DNA of 64,000 nucleotides from Streptomyces fuscichromogenes (GTDB taxonomy: Bacteria > Actinomycetota > Actinomycetes > Streptomycetales > Streptomycetaceae), in NCBI RefSeq assembly GCF_014645815.1, contig NZ_BMML01000002.1:387924-451923 (forward strand), in the 5' to 3' direction. The notes under the pieces were generated by a model. The model had not been told where the DNA came from. It searched no databases and saw only the letters and a program-made list of their open reading frames with translations. The position numbers and the translations under genes were made by a program. This document shows, one piece after another, positions 25,801 to 34,239 of this stretch. The number at the start of each line of letters is the position of its first letter. Position 1 is the first letter of the stretch.

Positions 25801-28050
25801 GTGACCAACATTCCCGAGACCGGTCGGAGCCCACGGGTCCAGATCCGTCTCGTCGTCATCCAGATCCTGGTCCTCTCCCTGCTCGGCACCCTCGGCGGAC
25901 GCCTGTGGTACCTCCAGATCCGCGAGGGCGCCGAGTACCAGAAGGAAGCGTCCGGCAACCACGTCCAGCAGGTCGTCGACCCCGCCGTGCGCGGCTCCAT
26001 CCTGGACGCCCGCGGAGTCCCCCTCGCGGACAACGAGACCCGGCTGGTCGTCTCCGCCTCCCGCACCGACCTGCTCAAGCAGAAGGACGACGGCAAGGCG
26101 GTCCTGACCAAGCTCGCGGGCGTCCTCGGGATGAAGCCCGAGGAGGTCATGCAGAAGGTCCGCCTCTGCGACGCCAAGACCCCCCAGCCCTGCTGGAACG
26201 GCTCGCCCTACCAGCCGATCCCGATCACCGACAAGGCCACCGCCAAGCAGGCCCTGCAGATCCGCGAGCGCTCCGAGGACTTCCCCGGCATCACCGCCGA
26301 GCCCGAGGCCGTCCGCCGCTACGCGAGCCCCGGCAAGTCCAACACCGCCCAGGTTCTCGGCTACCTCTCCCCGGTCACCGACGACGAGATCCAGCAGGCC
26401 AAGGACACCTCCTCCCCCTACCTGCGCTCCGACCAGGTCGGCCGGTCGGGACTGGAGCGGGAGTACGACAAGGAACTGCGCGGCAAGGCCGGCGTCACCC
26501 GCTACGAGGTGGACAACCTCGGCCGGGTCATCGGCAAGGCCAAGTCCGACGCCGCCGAACCCGGTTCCAACCTGGTCACCAGCATCGACTCCCGCGTCCA
26601 GCGGGTCGCCGAGTACGAGCTGGACACGGCGATGAAGGCCGCCCGCAAGCAGTACGACAGCATCACCCACGAGAACTACAAGGCCGACTCCGGCGCCGTC
26701 GTCGTGATGGAGGCCAAGACCGGCCGGGTCGTCGCCATGGCCTCCGCCCCGACCTACGACCCGAACGTCTGGGTCGGCGGCATCTCCGCCAAGGACTACC
26801 AGGCCCTGACCGGCAAGAACTCCGACTACCCGCTGCTCAACAGGGCCATACAGGGTCAGGCGGCCCCCGGTTCGACGTTCAAGGTGGTCTCCACGGCCGC
26901 GGCGGTCAACGCCGGCTACGCCTGGGACGGCGGCTACCCCTGCACCAGCTCCTACTCGGTGGGCGGCCAGGTCTTCAAGAACTTCGAGGGCGAGAACTTC
27001 GGCGACATCTCGCTGGGCCGCGCCCTGGAGGTCTCCTGCGATACCGTCTTCTACGGCCTCGCCGACCGGGAGTGGAAGAAGGACGGCGGCATCAACCCGA
27101 AGAAGGGCGAGCCGAAGGACTACTTCTTCAAGACCGCCCACCAGTTCGGCCTCGGCAAGGAGACCGGCATCGACCTGCCCAACGAGGTCACCGGCCGCAT
27201 CCCCGACCGCCAGTGGAAGCTCGACTACTGGAAGGCCAACAAGGACGCCTGGTGCAAGTCCGGGAAGAAGGACGGCACCTACGTCGAGAAGATCGAGTAC
27301 GAGAACTGCCTCGAAGGCAACAAGATGCGCGAGGGCGACGAGATCAACTACTCCATCGGCCAGGGCGACACCCTCGTCACGCCGATACAGGAGGCGATGA
27401 TCTACAGCGCCGTGGCCAACGGCGGCACCGAGTACCAGCCGACCATCGGCAAGGCGATCGTCTCCGCCGACGGCAAGACCGTCCAGGAGATCAAGCCCAA
27501 GGTGATCCGCAAGCTGCCGGTCACCCAGGCCACCCTCAAGGGCATGAACGACGCCTTCGCGGGCGTCATCACGCGCGGTACCGCGGCCTGGAAGTTCGGC
27601 GGCTGGCCGCAGGACAAGATCGCCCTGCACGGCAAGACCGGTACCGCCGAGGTCTACGGCAAGCAGACCACGTCGTGGCTCGCCACCTACACCAAGGACT
27701 ACACGGTCATCATGACCATCGCCCAGGCCGGTACCGGTTCCGGTGCCTCCGGTGAGGCGGTCCACAACATCTACAACGCGCTGTACGGCGTCCAGTCCGA
27801 CGGCTCCGTCGACAAGTCGAAGGCGCTGCTCTACACCCCGCAGAAGGGCCTGCCGAAGGTCCGCACGGACGGCACCATCGCCGCCCCGAAGATCTCCAAG
27901 GACCCGGCGAAGGACTTCCGCGTCTCGCAGCAGAGCGACAAGACCGACGACGGCCAGCAGACGCCGGCCACCGCGCCCTCATCGTCCACCGGCAACAGCA
28001 ACACCCGCAGGCGGCCACGGAAGAGGGGAAGCCGGAGGATGCTCACATGA
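25801..28050 (+). CDS. mrdA: Class B penicillin-binding protein 2 (transpeptidase)
   Basis: A 749-aa peptidoglycan transpeptidase. TM at ~14-36; pedestal/dimerisation domain (~60-290, VRGSILDARGVPLADN); catalytic domain with SxxK as GSTFK (Ser ~358), SxN-equivalent as EVSCDTVF, and KTG as HGKTGTAEVYG. A ~60-residue Ser/Thr/Lys-rich tail follows. GTG 25801 has GAGGGGGAGG upstream. Its stop overlaps the rodA start (ATGA at 28047-28050), giving strict translational coupling to its SEDS partner. Confidence 0.95.
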   Translation: MTNIPETGRSPRVQIRLVVIQILVLSLLGTLGGRLWYLQIREGAEYQKEASGNHVQQVVDPAVRGSILDARGVPLADNETRLVVSASRTDLLKQKDDGKAVLTKLAGVLGMKPEEVMQKVRLCDAKTPQPCWNGSPYQPIPITDKATAKQALQIRERSEDFPGITAEPEAVRRYASPGKSNTAQVLGYLSPVTDDEIQQAKDTSSPYLRSDQVGRSGLEREYDKELRGKAGVTRYEVDNLGRVIGKAKSDAAEPGSNLVTSIDSRVQRVAEYELDTAMKAARKQYDSITHENYKADSGAVVVMEAKTGRVVAMASAPTYDPNVWVGGISAKDYQALTGKNSDYPLLNRAIQGQAAPGSTFKVVSTAAAVNAGYAWDGGYPCTSSYSVGGQVFKNFEGENFGDISLGRALEVSCDTVFYGLADREWKKDGGINPKKGEPKDYFFKTAHQFGLGKETGIDLPNEVTGRIPDRQWKLDYWKANKDAWCKSGKKDGTYVEKIEYENCLEGNKMREGDEINYSIGQGDTLVTPIQEAMIYSAVANGGTEYQPTIGKAIVSADGKTVQEIKPKVIRKLPVTQATLKGMNDAFAGVITRGTAAWKFGGWPQDKIALHGKTGTAEVYGKQTTSWLATYTKDYTVIMTIAQAGTGSGASGEAVHNIYNALYGVQSDGSVDKSKALLYTPQKGLPKVRTDGTIAAPKISKDPAKDFRVSQQSDKTDDGQQTPATAPSSSTGNSNTRRRPRKRGSRRMLT

Positions 28051-29246
28051 CCGGCGCCAACAGCTTCTCCGTCTCCGGCTACGGCCCGGCGCGGGCCGGC
28101 TGGACCCGGGTCCTCGCCCGGGACTCGCTGGCCCGCCGCCTGGACTGGCCGATGCTGCTGGCCGCCCTGGCCCTGTCCCTGCTCGGCTCGCTGCTGGTGT
28201 TCTCCGCGACCCGCAACCGCACCGAGATCAACCAGGGCGACCAGTACTACTTCCTGATCCGGCACCTGATGAACACCGGCATCGGACTCGCCCTGATGAT
28301 CGGCACGATCTGGGTCGGCCACCGCCAGCTGCGCAACGCCGTACCGATCCTCTACGGCCTCTCGGTCCTCGGCATCCTCGCGGTGCTCACCCCGCTGGGC
28401 GCCACCATCAACGGCAGCCGCAACTGGATCGTCTTCGGCGGCGGCTTCTCGCTGCAGCCCGCCGAGTTCGTGAAGATCACGATCATCCTGGGCATGGCGA
28501 TGATACTGGCGGCGCGGGTCGACGCCGGTGACAAGAAGTACCCCGACCACCGCACCGTCCTGCAGTCCCTGGGCCTGGCCGCGGTCCCGATCCTGATCGT
28601 GCTGCTCATGCCCGACCTCGGCACGGTCCTGGTCATGGTGACCATCATCCTCGGCGTGCTGCTCGCCTCCGGCGCCTCCAACCGCTGGATCTTCGGCCTG
28701 CTCGGCGCGGGCCTGCTGGGCGCGATCGCGGTCTGGCAGCTGCACATCCTGGACGAGTACCAGATCAACCGCTTCGCGGCCTTCGCCAACCCCGACCTCG
28801 ACCCCTCCGGCGTCGGGTACAACACCAACCAGGCCCGCATCGCGATCGGCTCCGGCGGCCTGACCGGCGCGGGCCTGTTCCACGGCTCGCAGACCACCGG
28901 CCAGTTCGTCCCCGAGCAGCAGACCGACTTCGTCTTCACGGTCGCGGGCGAGGAGCTGGGCTTCGTCGGCGCGGGCCTGATCATCCTGCTCCTCGGCGTC
29001 GTCCTGTGGCGCGCCTGCCGGATCGCCCGCGAGACGACCGAGCTGTACGGCACGATCGTCGCGGCGGGGATCGTGGCGTGGTTCGCGTTCCAGGCGTTCG
29101 AGAACATCGGCATGACCCTCGGCATCATGCCGGTCACCGGTCTGCCCCTGCCGTTCGTGTCGTACGGCGGTTCATCGATGTTCGCGGTGTGGGTGGCGGT
29201 GGGCCTGCTCCAGTCGATCAGGGTGCAGCGCCCGATGTCGGCGTAG
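28047..29246 (+). CDS. rodA: SEDS-family peptidoglycan glycosyltransferase RodA
   Basis: A 399-aa polytopic SEDS protein that polymerises lipid II with the PBP2 encoded upstream. Ten or so membrane segments; the conserved INGSRNWIVFGGGFSLQPAEFVK loop and the essential-Asp region TDFVFTVAGEELGFVGA and the GLPLPFVSYGGSSM signature are all present. The 4-bp overlap with the PBP2 gene fits a stoichiometric pair. In Streptomyces this gene is also called sfr and acts in spore-wall formation. Confidence 0.95.
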   Translation: MTGANSFSVSGYGPARAGWTRVLARDSLARRLDWPMLLAALALSLLGSLLVFSATRNRTEINQGDQYYFLIRHLMNTGIGLALMIGTIWVGHRQLRNAVPILYGLSVLGILAVLTPLGATINGSRNWIVFGGGFSLQPAEFVKITIILGMAMILAARVDAGDKKYPDHRTVLQSLGLAAVPILIVLLMPDLGTVLVMVTIILGVLLASGASNRWIFGLLGAGLLGAIAVWQLHILDEYQINRFAAFANPDLDPSGVGYNTNQARIAIGSGGLTGAGLFHGSQTTGQFVPEQQTDFVFTVAGEELGFVGAGLIILLLGVVLWRACRIARETTELYGTIVAAGIVAWFAFQAFENIGMTLGIMPVTGLPLPFVSYGGSSMFAVWVAVGLLQSIRVQRPMSA

Positions 29247-29259
29247 CCGGGGCGGCGGA

Positions 29260-29295
29260 CAGGTGAACACACGTCGTTCGCTGTGTGTTCACCTG
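29260..29295 (+). terminator. rodA terminator hairpin
   Basis: CAGGTGAACACAC (29260-29272) and GTGTGTTCACCTG (29283-29295) form a perfect 13-bp stem, 10-nt loop, 13 bases after the rodA stop; it ends the mre operon. Confidence 0.9.
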
Positions 29296-29396
29296 TCGCC
29301 TGCTCCGTTTTTCCCGCCGCTTTCCCGCGGATTTCCCGCTGATTCACCCGCTTCGGCCGCTGGCCCCCGCGACGTCCGGGCCATTAGATTCGGTTC

Positions 29397-30899
29397 ATGG
29401 CGGATGCGAAGCGTGAAATCGAGCGCAAGTACGAATCCGACGAGAGTGGCCTGCCCGATCTGACCGGCGTCGCCGGGGTGGCGAACGTCGTGGACAAGGG
29501 CACCGCCGAACTCGACGCGACCTACCACGACACCTCCGACCTGCGCCTGGCCTCGGCCAGAGTCACCCTGCGGCACCGCAGCGGAGGCAGCGACGCGGGC
29601 TGGCACCTCAAACTCCCCGTCGCCCCCGGCGTCCGGGACGAGATCCACGCCCCCCTCTCCGACACGCTCCCCGACGAACTCGCCGCCCTCGCCCGCTCCC
29701 GGGTCCGCGAGGGCCGGCTGGTCCCGGTGGTCCGGCTGCGCACCACCCGCGACGTCCGCCACCTCGTCGACGCCGACGGCACCCTGCTCGCCGAGGTGAG
29801 CGTGGACCGCGTCCGCGCCGACCGGCTCTTCGGCGGCAAGGGCAGAGCACAGTGGACCGAGATCGAGGTGGAACTCGCCGACGGTGGCGACCCCGCCTTC
29901 CTCGACCAGGTGGAGAAACGGTTGGGCAAGGCGGGCGTACGCCCCTCGAAGTCCGCGTCCAAACTGGCCCGCGCCCTCGCCGAGACCAAGGGCGGCAAGC
30001 CACGCCTCCCCACCGGCTCCGCCGCACCGGTCACGGCCGGTGACCACGTCATGGCCTACGTCCGCGCCCAGCGCGACGCGATCGTCGCGCTCGACCCGGC
30101 CGTCCGTCTGGACACCGAGGAGGGCGTGCACGACATGCGGGTCGCCACCCGCCGGCTGCGCAGCACCTTCCGCACCTTCGGCAAGGTCCTGGACCGCGAG
30201 GTCACCGACCCGGTCGCCGACGAGCTGAAGTGGCTCGCCGGGGAACTGGGCCTGGGCCGCGACCAGGAGGTCCTGGCCGACCGCCTGCTGGCGGACCTCG
30301 CCGACGTACCCCCCGCGCTCGTCGACGGCCCCGTCCACGACCGCCTGCACCGGTGGGCCGAGGCGGGCGAACGCGGCTCCCGCAGCAGGCTCCTCGGCGT
30401 CCTGGACTCCGAGCGCTACCTGGCACTCCTGGACACCCTGGACGCCCTGGCCGCGGGACCGCCGCTGCTGAAGGCGGCCGCCGGCGACCCCGAGGATATC
30501 CTCGGCAAGGCCGTGCGGAGGGACTTCGCCAAGGTCACCGACCTGATCGAGACCGCCATGGCACAGCCCCCCGGCCACGACCGCGACCTCGGCCTGCACG
30601 AGGCCCGCAAGAAGGCCAAGCGCACCCGCTACGCCGCCGAGGCGGCCCGCCCCGCACTCGGCAGACCGGCGAAGACCCTGCTGAAGTCCATGAAGTCGCT
30701 CCAGAGCATGCTCGGCGAGCACCAGGACAGCGTGATGGCCCGCGAGACCCTGCGCGAACTGTCCGCGGTGGCCCACGCGGCGGCGGAGAGCACGTTCACC
30801 TACGGGCTGCTGTACGGCCGCGAGGAACAGCGGGCGGCGGCCGTGGAGGCCGGGGCGCCGCATGCCTGGAAGAGGATCAGGGCCGGGGCGCCGGTGTGA
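29397..30899 (+). CDS. CYTH-CHAD domain protein
   Basis: A 500-aa two-domain protein. The N-terminal CYTH domain (~5-200) starts with the ExExK signature as EIERKY and has the conserved Arg/Lys tunnel residues (RVTLRHRSGG, WHLKLP, WTEIEVEL); the C-terminal CHAD domain (~212-490) has HDMRVATRRLRSTFRTF and HEARKKAKRTRYAAEA, the His-rich helical motifs that bind polyphosphate. CYTH enzymes hydrolyse triphosphates, and CHAD targets proteins to polyphosphate granules. ATG 29397. Polyphosphate also appears in this window through the PPK2 at 52.7 kb, though the two are not adjacent. Confidence 0.93.
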   Translation: MADAKREIERKYESDESGLPDLTGVAGVANVVDKGTAELDATYHDTSDLRLASARVTLRHRSGGSDAGWHLKLPVAPGVRDEIHAPLSDTLPDELAALARSRVREGRLVPVVRLRTTRDVRHLVDADGTLLAEVSVDRVRADRLFGGKGRAQWTEIEVELADGGDPAFLDQVEKRLGKAGVRPSKSASKLARALAETKGGKPRLPTGSAAPVTAGDHVMAYVRAQRDAIVALDPAVRLDTEEGVHDMRVATRRLRSTFRTFGKVLDREVTDPVADELKWLAGELGLGRDQEVLADRLLADLADVPPALVDGPVHDRLHRWAEAGERGSRSRLLGVLDSERYLALLDTLDALAAGPPLLKAAAGDPEDILGKAVRRDFAKVTDLIETAMAQPPGHDRDLGLHEARKKAKRTRYAAEAARPALGRPAKTLLKSMKSLQSMLGEHQDSVMARETLRELSAVAHAAAESTFTYGLLYGREEQRAAAVEAGAPHAWKRIRAGAPV

Positions 30900-30951
30900 T
30901 CCGGACGTACGGGGGAGTCCGCCGACCGGGTTAGGCTAGATGGCCACCCTT

Positions 30952-31021
30952 CCCGGTCACCGGCCGGGAAGCCACACCCCCCGGTCACCGGCCGGGAAGC
31001 CGCCCCGGCCTCACGCCGGGG
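30952..31021 (+). repeat. Repeated hairpin leader before the radical SAM gene
   Basis: A 22-bp sequence containing GGTCACCGGCCGGGAAGCC occurs exactly at 30952-30973 and 30980-31001; each copy is partly self-complementary (CCCGG...CCGGG). A third hairpin CCCCGGC...GCCGGGG (31003-31021) follows. A -10-like TAGGCT at 30932 suggests that all three lie in the 5' leader of the radical SAM mRNA. Confidence 0.65.
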
Positions 31022-31055
31022 AGTCGCCCCCAGCCACCTCACAAAGGTCCGCGAG

Positions 31056-33029
31056 ATGCCTGCCGAAGCCGCCTCTCAGGTCGCCGAGTCTGTGTTCCCG
31101 CAGCTCGAAGCTCTGCTCCCGCATGTGCAGAAGCCGATCCAGTACGTCGGCGGAGAGCTCAACTCCACGGTCAAGCCGTGGGAGACCTGCGACGTCCGCT
31201 GGGCGCTCATGTACCCGGACGCGTACGAGGTCGGACTGCCCAACCAGGGCGTCATGATCCTCTACGAGGTGCTCAACGAGCAGCAGGGCGTCCTCGCCGA
31301 GCGCACGTACAGCGTGTGGCCGGACCTGGAGGCGCTGATGCGTGAGCACGGTGTCCCCCAGTTCACGGTGGACAGCCACCGCCCCGTGCAGGCCTTCGAC
31401 GTGTTCGGCCTCTCCTTCTCCACGGAGCTGGGCTACACGAACATGCTCACGGCCCTGGACCTGGCCGGCATCCCCCTGGAGTCCAGGGACCGCACGCTCG
31501 ACCACCCGATCGTCCTCGCCGGCGGCCACGCGGCCTTCAACCCCGAGCCGATCGCGGACTTCATCGACGCGGCGATCATCGGCGACGGCGAGCAGGCCGT
31601 CCTCGACATGACGCGGATCATCCGCGAGTGGAAGGCGGAGGGCCGCCCCGGCGGCCGCGAGGAGGTCCTGCTCCGCCTGGCGAAGACCGGCTCCGTCTAC
31701 ATCCCGGCGTTCTACGACGTCGAGTACCTCCCCGACGGCCGGATCGCCCGCGTGGTCCCCAACAGGTCGGGCGTCCCGTGGCGCATCTCCAAGCACACGG
31801 TCATGGACCTGGACGAGTGGCCCTACCCCAAGCAGCCGCTGGTCCCGCTGGCCGAGACGGTCCACGAACGCATGTCGGTCGAGATCTTCCGCGGCTGCAC
31901 GCGCGGCTGCCGTTTCTGCCAGGCCGGCATGATCACCCGCCCGGTCCGTGAGCGCTCGATCACCGGCATCGGCGAGATGGTCGACAAGGGCCTCAAGGCG
32001 ACCGGCTTCGAGGAGGTGGGCCTCCTGTCCCTCTCCTCCGCCGACCACTCGGAGATCGGCGACATCGCCAAGGGCCTGGCCGACCGCTACACCGAGGACA
32101 AGATCGGCCTCTCCCTGCCCTCCACCCGCGTCGACGCCTTCAACATCGACCTGGCGAACGAACTGACGCGCAACGGCCGCCGCTCCGGCCTGACCTTCGC
32201 CCCCGAGGGCGGCTCGGAACGCATCCGCAAGGTCATCAACAAGATGGTCTCGGAGGACGACCTGATCCGTACCGTCTCGACGGCCTACGGCAACGGCTGG
32301 CGCCAGGTGAAGCTGTACTTCATGTGCGGCCTGCCCACCGAGACCGACGACGACGTCCTCCAGATCGCCGACATGGCGACGAAGGTCATCGCCAAGGGCC
32401 GCGAGGTCTCCCGCTCCAACGACATCCGCTGCACGGTCTCCATCGGCGGCTTCGTCCCCAAGCCCCACACCCCCTTCCAGTGGGCCCCGCAGCTCTCCGC
32501 CGAGGAGACGGACGCCCGCCTCGAAAAGCTCCGGGACAAGATCCGCGGCGACAAGAAGTACGGCCGCTCGATCGGCTTCCGCTACCACGACGGCAAGCCC
32601 GGCATCGTCGAGGGCCTCCTCTCCCGCGGCGACCGCCGTATCGGCGCCGTCATCCGCGCCGTCTACGAGGACGGCGGCCGCTTCGACGGCTGGCGCGAGC
32701 ACTTCTCCTACGACCGCTGGATGGCCTGCGCCGACAAGGCCCTGGCCCCCTTCGGCGTGGACGTCGACTGGTACACCACCCGCGAGCGCACCTACGAGGA
32801 GGTCCTCCCCTGGGACCACCTCGACTCCGGCCTCGACAAGGACTGGCTCTGGGAGGACTGGCAGGACGCCCTCGACGAGACCGAGGTCGAGGACTGCCGC
32901 TGGACACCCTGCTTCGACTGCGGGGTGTGCCCGCAGATGGATACTTGGCCACAAGTAAGTAACAGCGGGAAGAAGTTGCTGCCTCTGACGGTCAAGAAGG
33001 ATGCTCCGGCCAGCGGACACGCTCACTGA
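31056..33029 (+). CDS. B12-binding radical SAM protein (TIGR03960 family)
   Basis: A 657-aa protein with an N-terminal cobalamin-binding-like domain (~40-230, YPDAYEVGLPNQGVMILYEVLN) and a radical SAM core with cluster motif C281-x3-C285-x2-C288 (RGCTRGCRFCQAG). The C-terminal part ends in CFDCGVCPQ, further likely cluster ligands. Its partner is normally the TIGR03936/DUF2344 protein, encoded here at 58.7 kb, 25 kb away. The reaction is not established. The last ~32 residues (from PQMDTWPQVSNSG) differ from what I expect for the native end (HIQIGPTGKKLLPLTV type), because this 3' end was replaced by an inserted element; similar 3' ends recur downstream. ATG 31056 follows AAAGG. Confidence 0.92.
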   Translation: MPAEAASQVAESVFPQLEALLPHVQKPIQYVGGELNSTVKPWETCDVRWALMYPDAYEVGLPNQGVMILYEVLNEQQGVLAERTYSVWPDLEALMREHGVPQFTVDSHRPVQAFDVFGLSFSTELGYTNMLTALDLAGIPLESRDRTLDHPIVLAGGHAAFNPEPIADFIDAAIIGDGEQAVLDMTRIIREWKAEGRPGGREEVLLRLAKTGSVYIPAFYDVEYLPDGRIARVVPNRSGVPWRISKHTVMDLDEWPYPKQPLVPLAETVHERMSVEIFRGCTRGCRFCQAGMITRPVRERSITGIGEMVDKGLKATGFEEVGLLSLSSADHSEIGDIAKGLADRYTEDKIGLSLPSTRVDAFNIDLANELTRNGRRSGLTFAPEGGSERIRKVINKMVSEDDLIRTVSTAYGNGWRQVKLYFMCGLPTETDDDVLQIADMATKVIAKGREVSRSNDIRCTVSIGGFVPKPHTPFQWAPQLSAEETDARLEKLRDKIRGDKKYGRSIGFRYHDGKPGIVEGLLSRGDRRIGAVIRAVYEDGGRFDGWREHFSYDRWMACADKALAPFGVDVDWYTTRERTYEEVLPWDHLDSGLDKDWLWEDWQDALDETEVEDCRWTPCFDCGVCPQMDTWPQVSNSGKKLLPLTVKKDAPASGHAH

Positions 33030-33040
33030 CGTGAGTGAGG
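32931..33040 (+). repeat. Island repeat 1 (in-frame 3' end of radical SAM gene)
   Basis: Contains the conserved block AAGTTGCTGCC (32973-32983), then CTGACGGTCAAGAAG and the stop, then GTGAGTGAGG. The upstream part (TTGGCCACAAGTAAG) is shared only with repeat 2. It encodes the present C-terminus of the radical SAM protein. Confidence 0.85.
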
Positions 33041-33216
33041 CGTTGCGGCGGATTGCTGACGCCTTGGCGGACAGCAGTGAGGAAGACCGAGCGGCTGTGC
33101 TGAACGCGCTCGGCGCTCAGGGCAGGCGGCAGAGATCCGTACAGCATGCGCCGAGAACGCCTCTGCCGCCCCCTGGGGGCTCTACGAGGATCCATTCAGA
33201 GGTGGAGTGGGTCTGA
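33031..33216 (+). CDS. Small 61-aa protein of the island (copy 1), function unknown
   Basis: GTG 33031 starts one base after the radical SAM stop, so translation is probably coupled. The protein has an N-terminal amphipathic helix (SEALRRIADALADSSEEDRAAVLNALG), a basic linker and the C-terminus HSEVEWV. The gene at 34028 encodes a diverged paralogue of exactly the same length, with the same EALxRxxxALAxxSEE, RTPLP and SEVEWV elements, in the same position after another copy of the radical SAM end. Retention of length and both termini argues that it is a real gene of the inserting element. No known family recognised. Confidence 0.6.
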   Translation: MSEALRRIADALADSSEEDRAAVLNALGAQGRRQRSVQHAPRTPLPPPGGSTRIHSEVEWV

Positions 33217-33314
33217 GCCTGGAAGGGGCTTAGGGCCTGTCCGGCGGATCTGGCGCCTGTGGTCCACCGGCCGTGGGTGAGGTGTTCGATCAAGCTGCCG
33301 TAACCTTCGTGGCC

Positions 33315-33860
33315 ATGTTCAAGTGGTGGGACGTTCTGCCTGACAACGCGCGGCAGCAGTGGACTCTCGATCCGTTCGTGAGCGTGGGCCCACTGAGCTT
33401 TGCCATGAGCCCCGACGAGGTTTCGGAGGCTCTGAGCGACGTCACGGCGGAACCTCAACGGCACACGCGTAGCCGGTCTACGAGCGAGACGGTCTCCGGA
33501 GTCAAGGAAGGCGCCTACCCGGAGTTCGGCCTGAGGCTCTATTACCGGCAGGAGCGACTCGCCGGCGTTGTGGTGGACGCTCTGCGCGGGCCTCAGGTCT
33601 TCGCCGACGGCATGGCTGTGGTCGGCCGTGTGCCCTCGGTGTTGGAGCAGTGGATGACTGACCGAGCCGAGGCCCGCGAGCCCTACACGGAGCTCAGCTA
33701 CATGGACGCAGGCGTACCCGGCTCCAACACCCTGGGCGTCGTGATCGACGTGCAGCGGGCGGGCGACCACCTGCTCACACGGCCGGTCTTCATCCCTGCT
33801 GAAGCGGTGGACGACCTTCCCCACTTCCTCCCTCCAAGTGCATGGTCGCGTTGCTGGTGA
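33315..33860 (+). CDS. Hypothetical protein of island block 1
   Basis: About 181 aa from ATG 33315 (GTG 33273 is an alternative; neither has a good ribosome-binding site). The start FKWWDVLPDNARQQWTLDPF is followed by VGPLSFAMSPDEVSEALSD, a pattern seen in several actinobacterial proteins of the small-immunity-protein type, where a (I/L)xFGMSxxEV motif opens the domain. No membrane segment or catalytic motif is evident. It is the only sizeable gene of this block, flanked on both sides by the radical SAM 3'-end repeats, so it is the likely cargo. Function not assignable. Confidence 0.55.
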   Translation: MFKWWDVLPDNARQQWTLDPFVSVGPLSFAMSPDEVSEALSDVTAEPQRHTRSRSTSETVSGVKEGAYPEFGLRLYYRQERLAGVVVDALRGPQVFADGMAVVGRVPSVLEQWMTDRAEAREPYTELSYMDAGVPGSNTLGVVIDVQRAGDHLLTRPVFIPAEAVDDLPHFLPPSAWSRCW

Positions 33861-33918
33861 ACGCACATGCTCGGCAATGGATGAACTCCCACATCGGTGG
33901 ATCTCCCTAGTGCCGCGC

Positions 33919-34040
33919 CCGCAGATGGACATTTGGCCACAAGTAAGCAACAGCGGCGCGAAGTTGCTGCCCCTGACGGTCAAGAACGCAGCTCAGGCGC
34001 CGTCTTCGAGCGGCCACACGCACTGAGGTGGGCGAGGCGC
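33919..34040 (+). repeat. Island repeat 2
   Basis: Starts CCGCAGATGGACATTTGGCC, keeps AAGTTGCTGCC (33961-33971) and CTGACGGTCAAGAACG, then CACTGAGGTGGGCGAGGCG. In the frame of the radical SAM gene it encodes PQMDIWPQVSNSG-AKLLPLTVKN, a shadow C-terminus nearly the same as the one now on the gene. Confidence 0.85.
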
Positions 34041-34213
34041 TCGATCGGGTGGTTGAGGCGTTGGCGGGGGCGAGCGAGGAGGAGGTGGCTGCGCTGATGG
34101 TCACGGCGGGTGCTCGACGTCCGCGTCCACAAGCGCCGTTGACCTCCTCCCGTACGCCTCTGCCCGTGCTGGGGAGCAGCGCAGTCATAGAGTCCGAGGT
34201 GGAGTGGGTTTAG
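34028..34213 (+). CDS. Small 61-aa protein of the island (copy 2), function unknown
   Basis: Paralogue of the gene at 33031: GTG start one base after the shadow radical SAM stop, N-terminal helix GEALDRVVEALAGASEEEV, central basic segment, RTPLP and the shared C-terminus SEVEWV. The stop overlaps a possible GTG start (34204) of the following S1-domain gene. Identity between copies is only moderate, so the two insertions are not a recent duplication. Confidence 0.55.
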   Translation: MGEALDRVVEALAGASEEEVAALMVTAGARRPRPQAPLTSSRTPLPVLGSSAVIESEVEWV

Positions 34214-34239
34214 CGGCCCTCCGTGAGAGCCTTCGGGGT

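Noticed and set aside
30900..31055. Cobalamin riboswitch upstream of the B12-binding radical SAM gene
   Set aside because: The leader is too short and no B12-box-like sequence is seen; only repeated hairpins.
32992..33195. Minus-strand frames across the first island repeat
   Set aside because: They are antisense to the radical SAM 3' end and the 61-aa ORF; no ribosome-binding site or conserved product.
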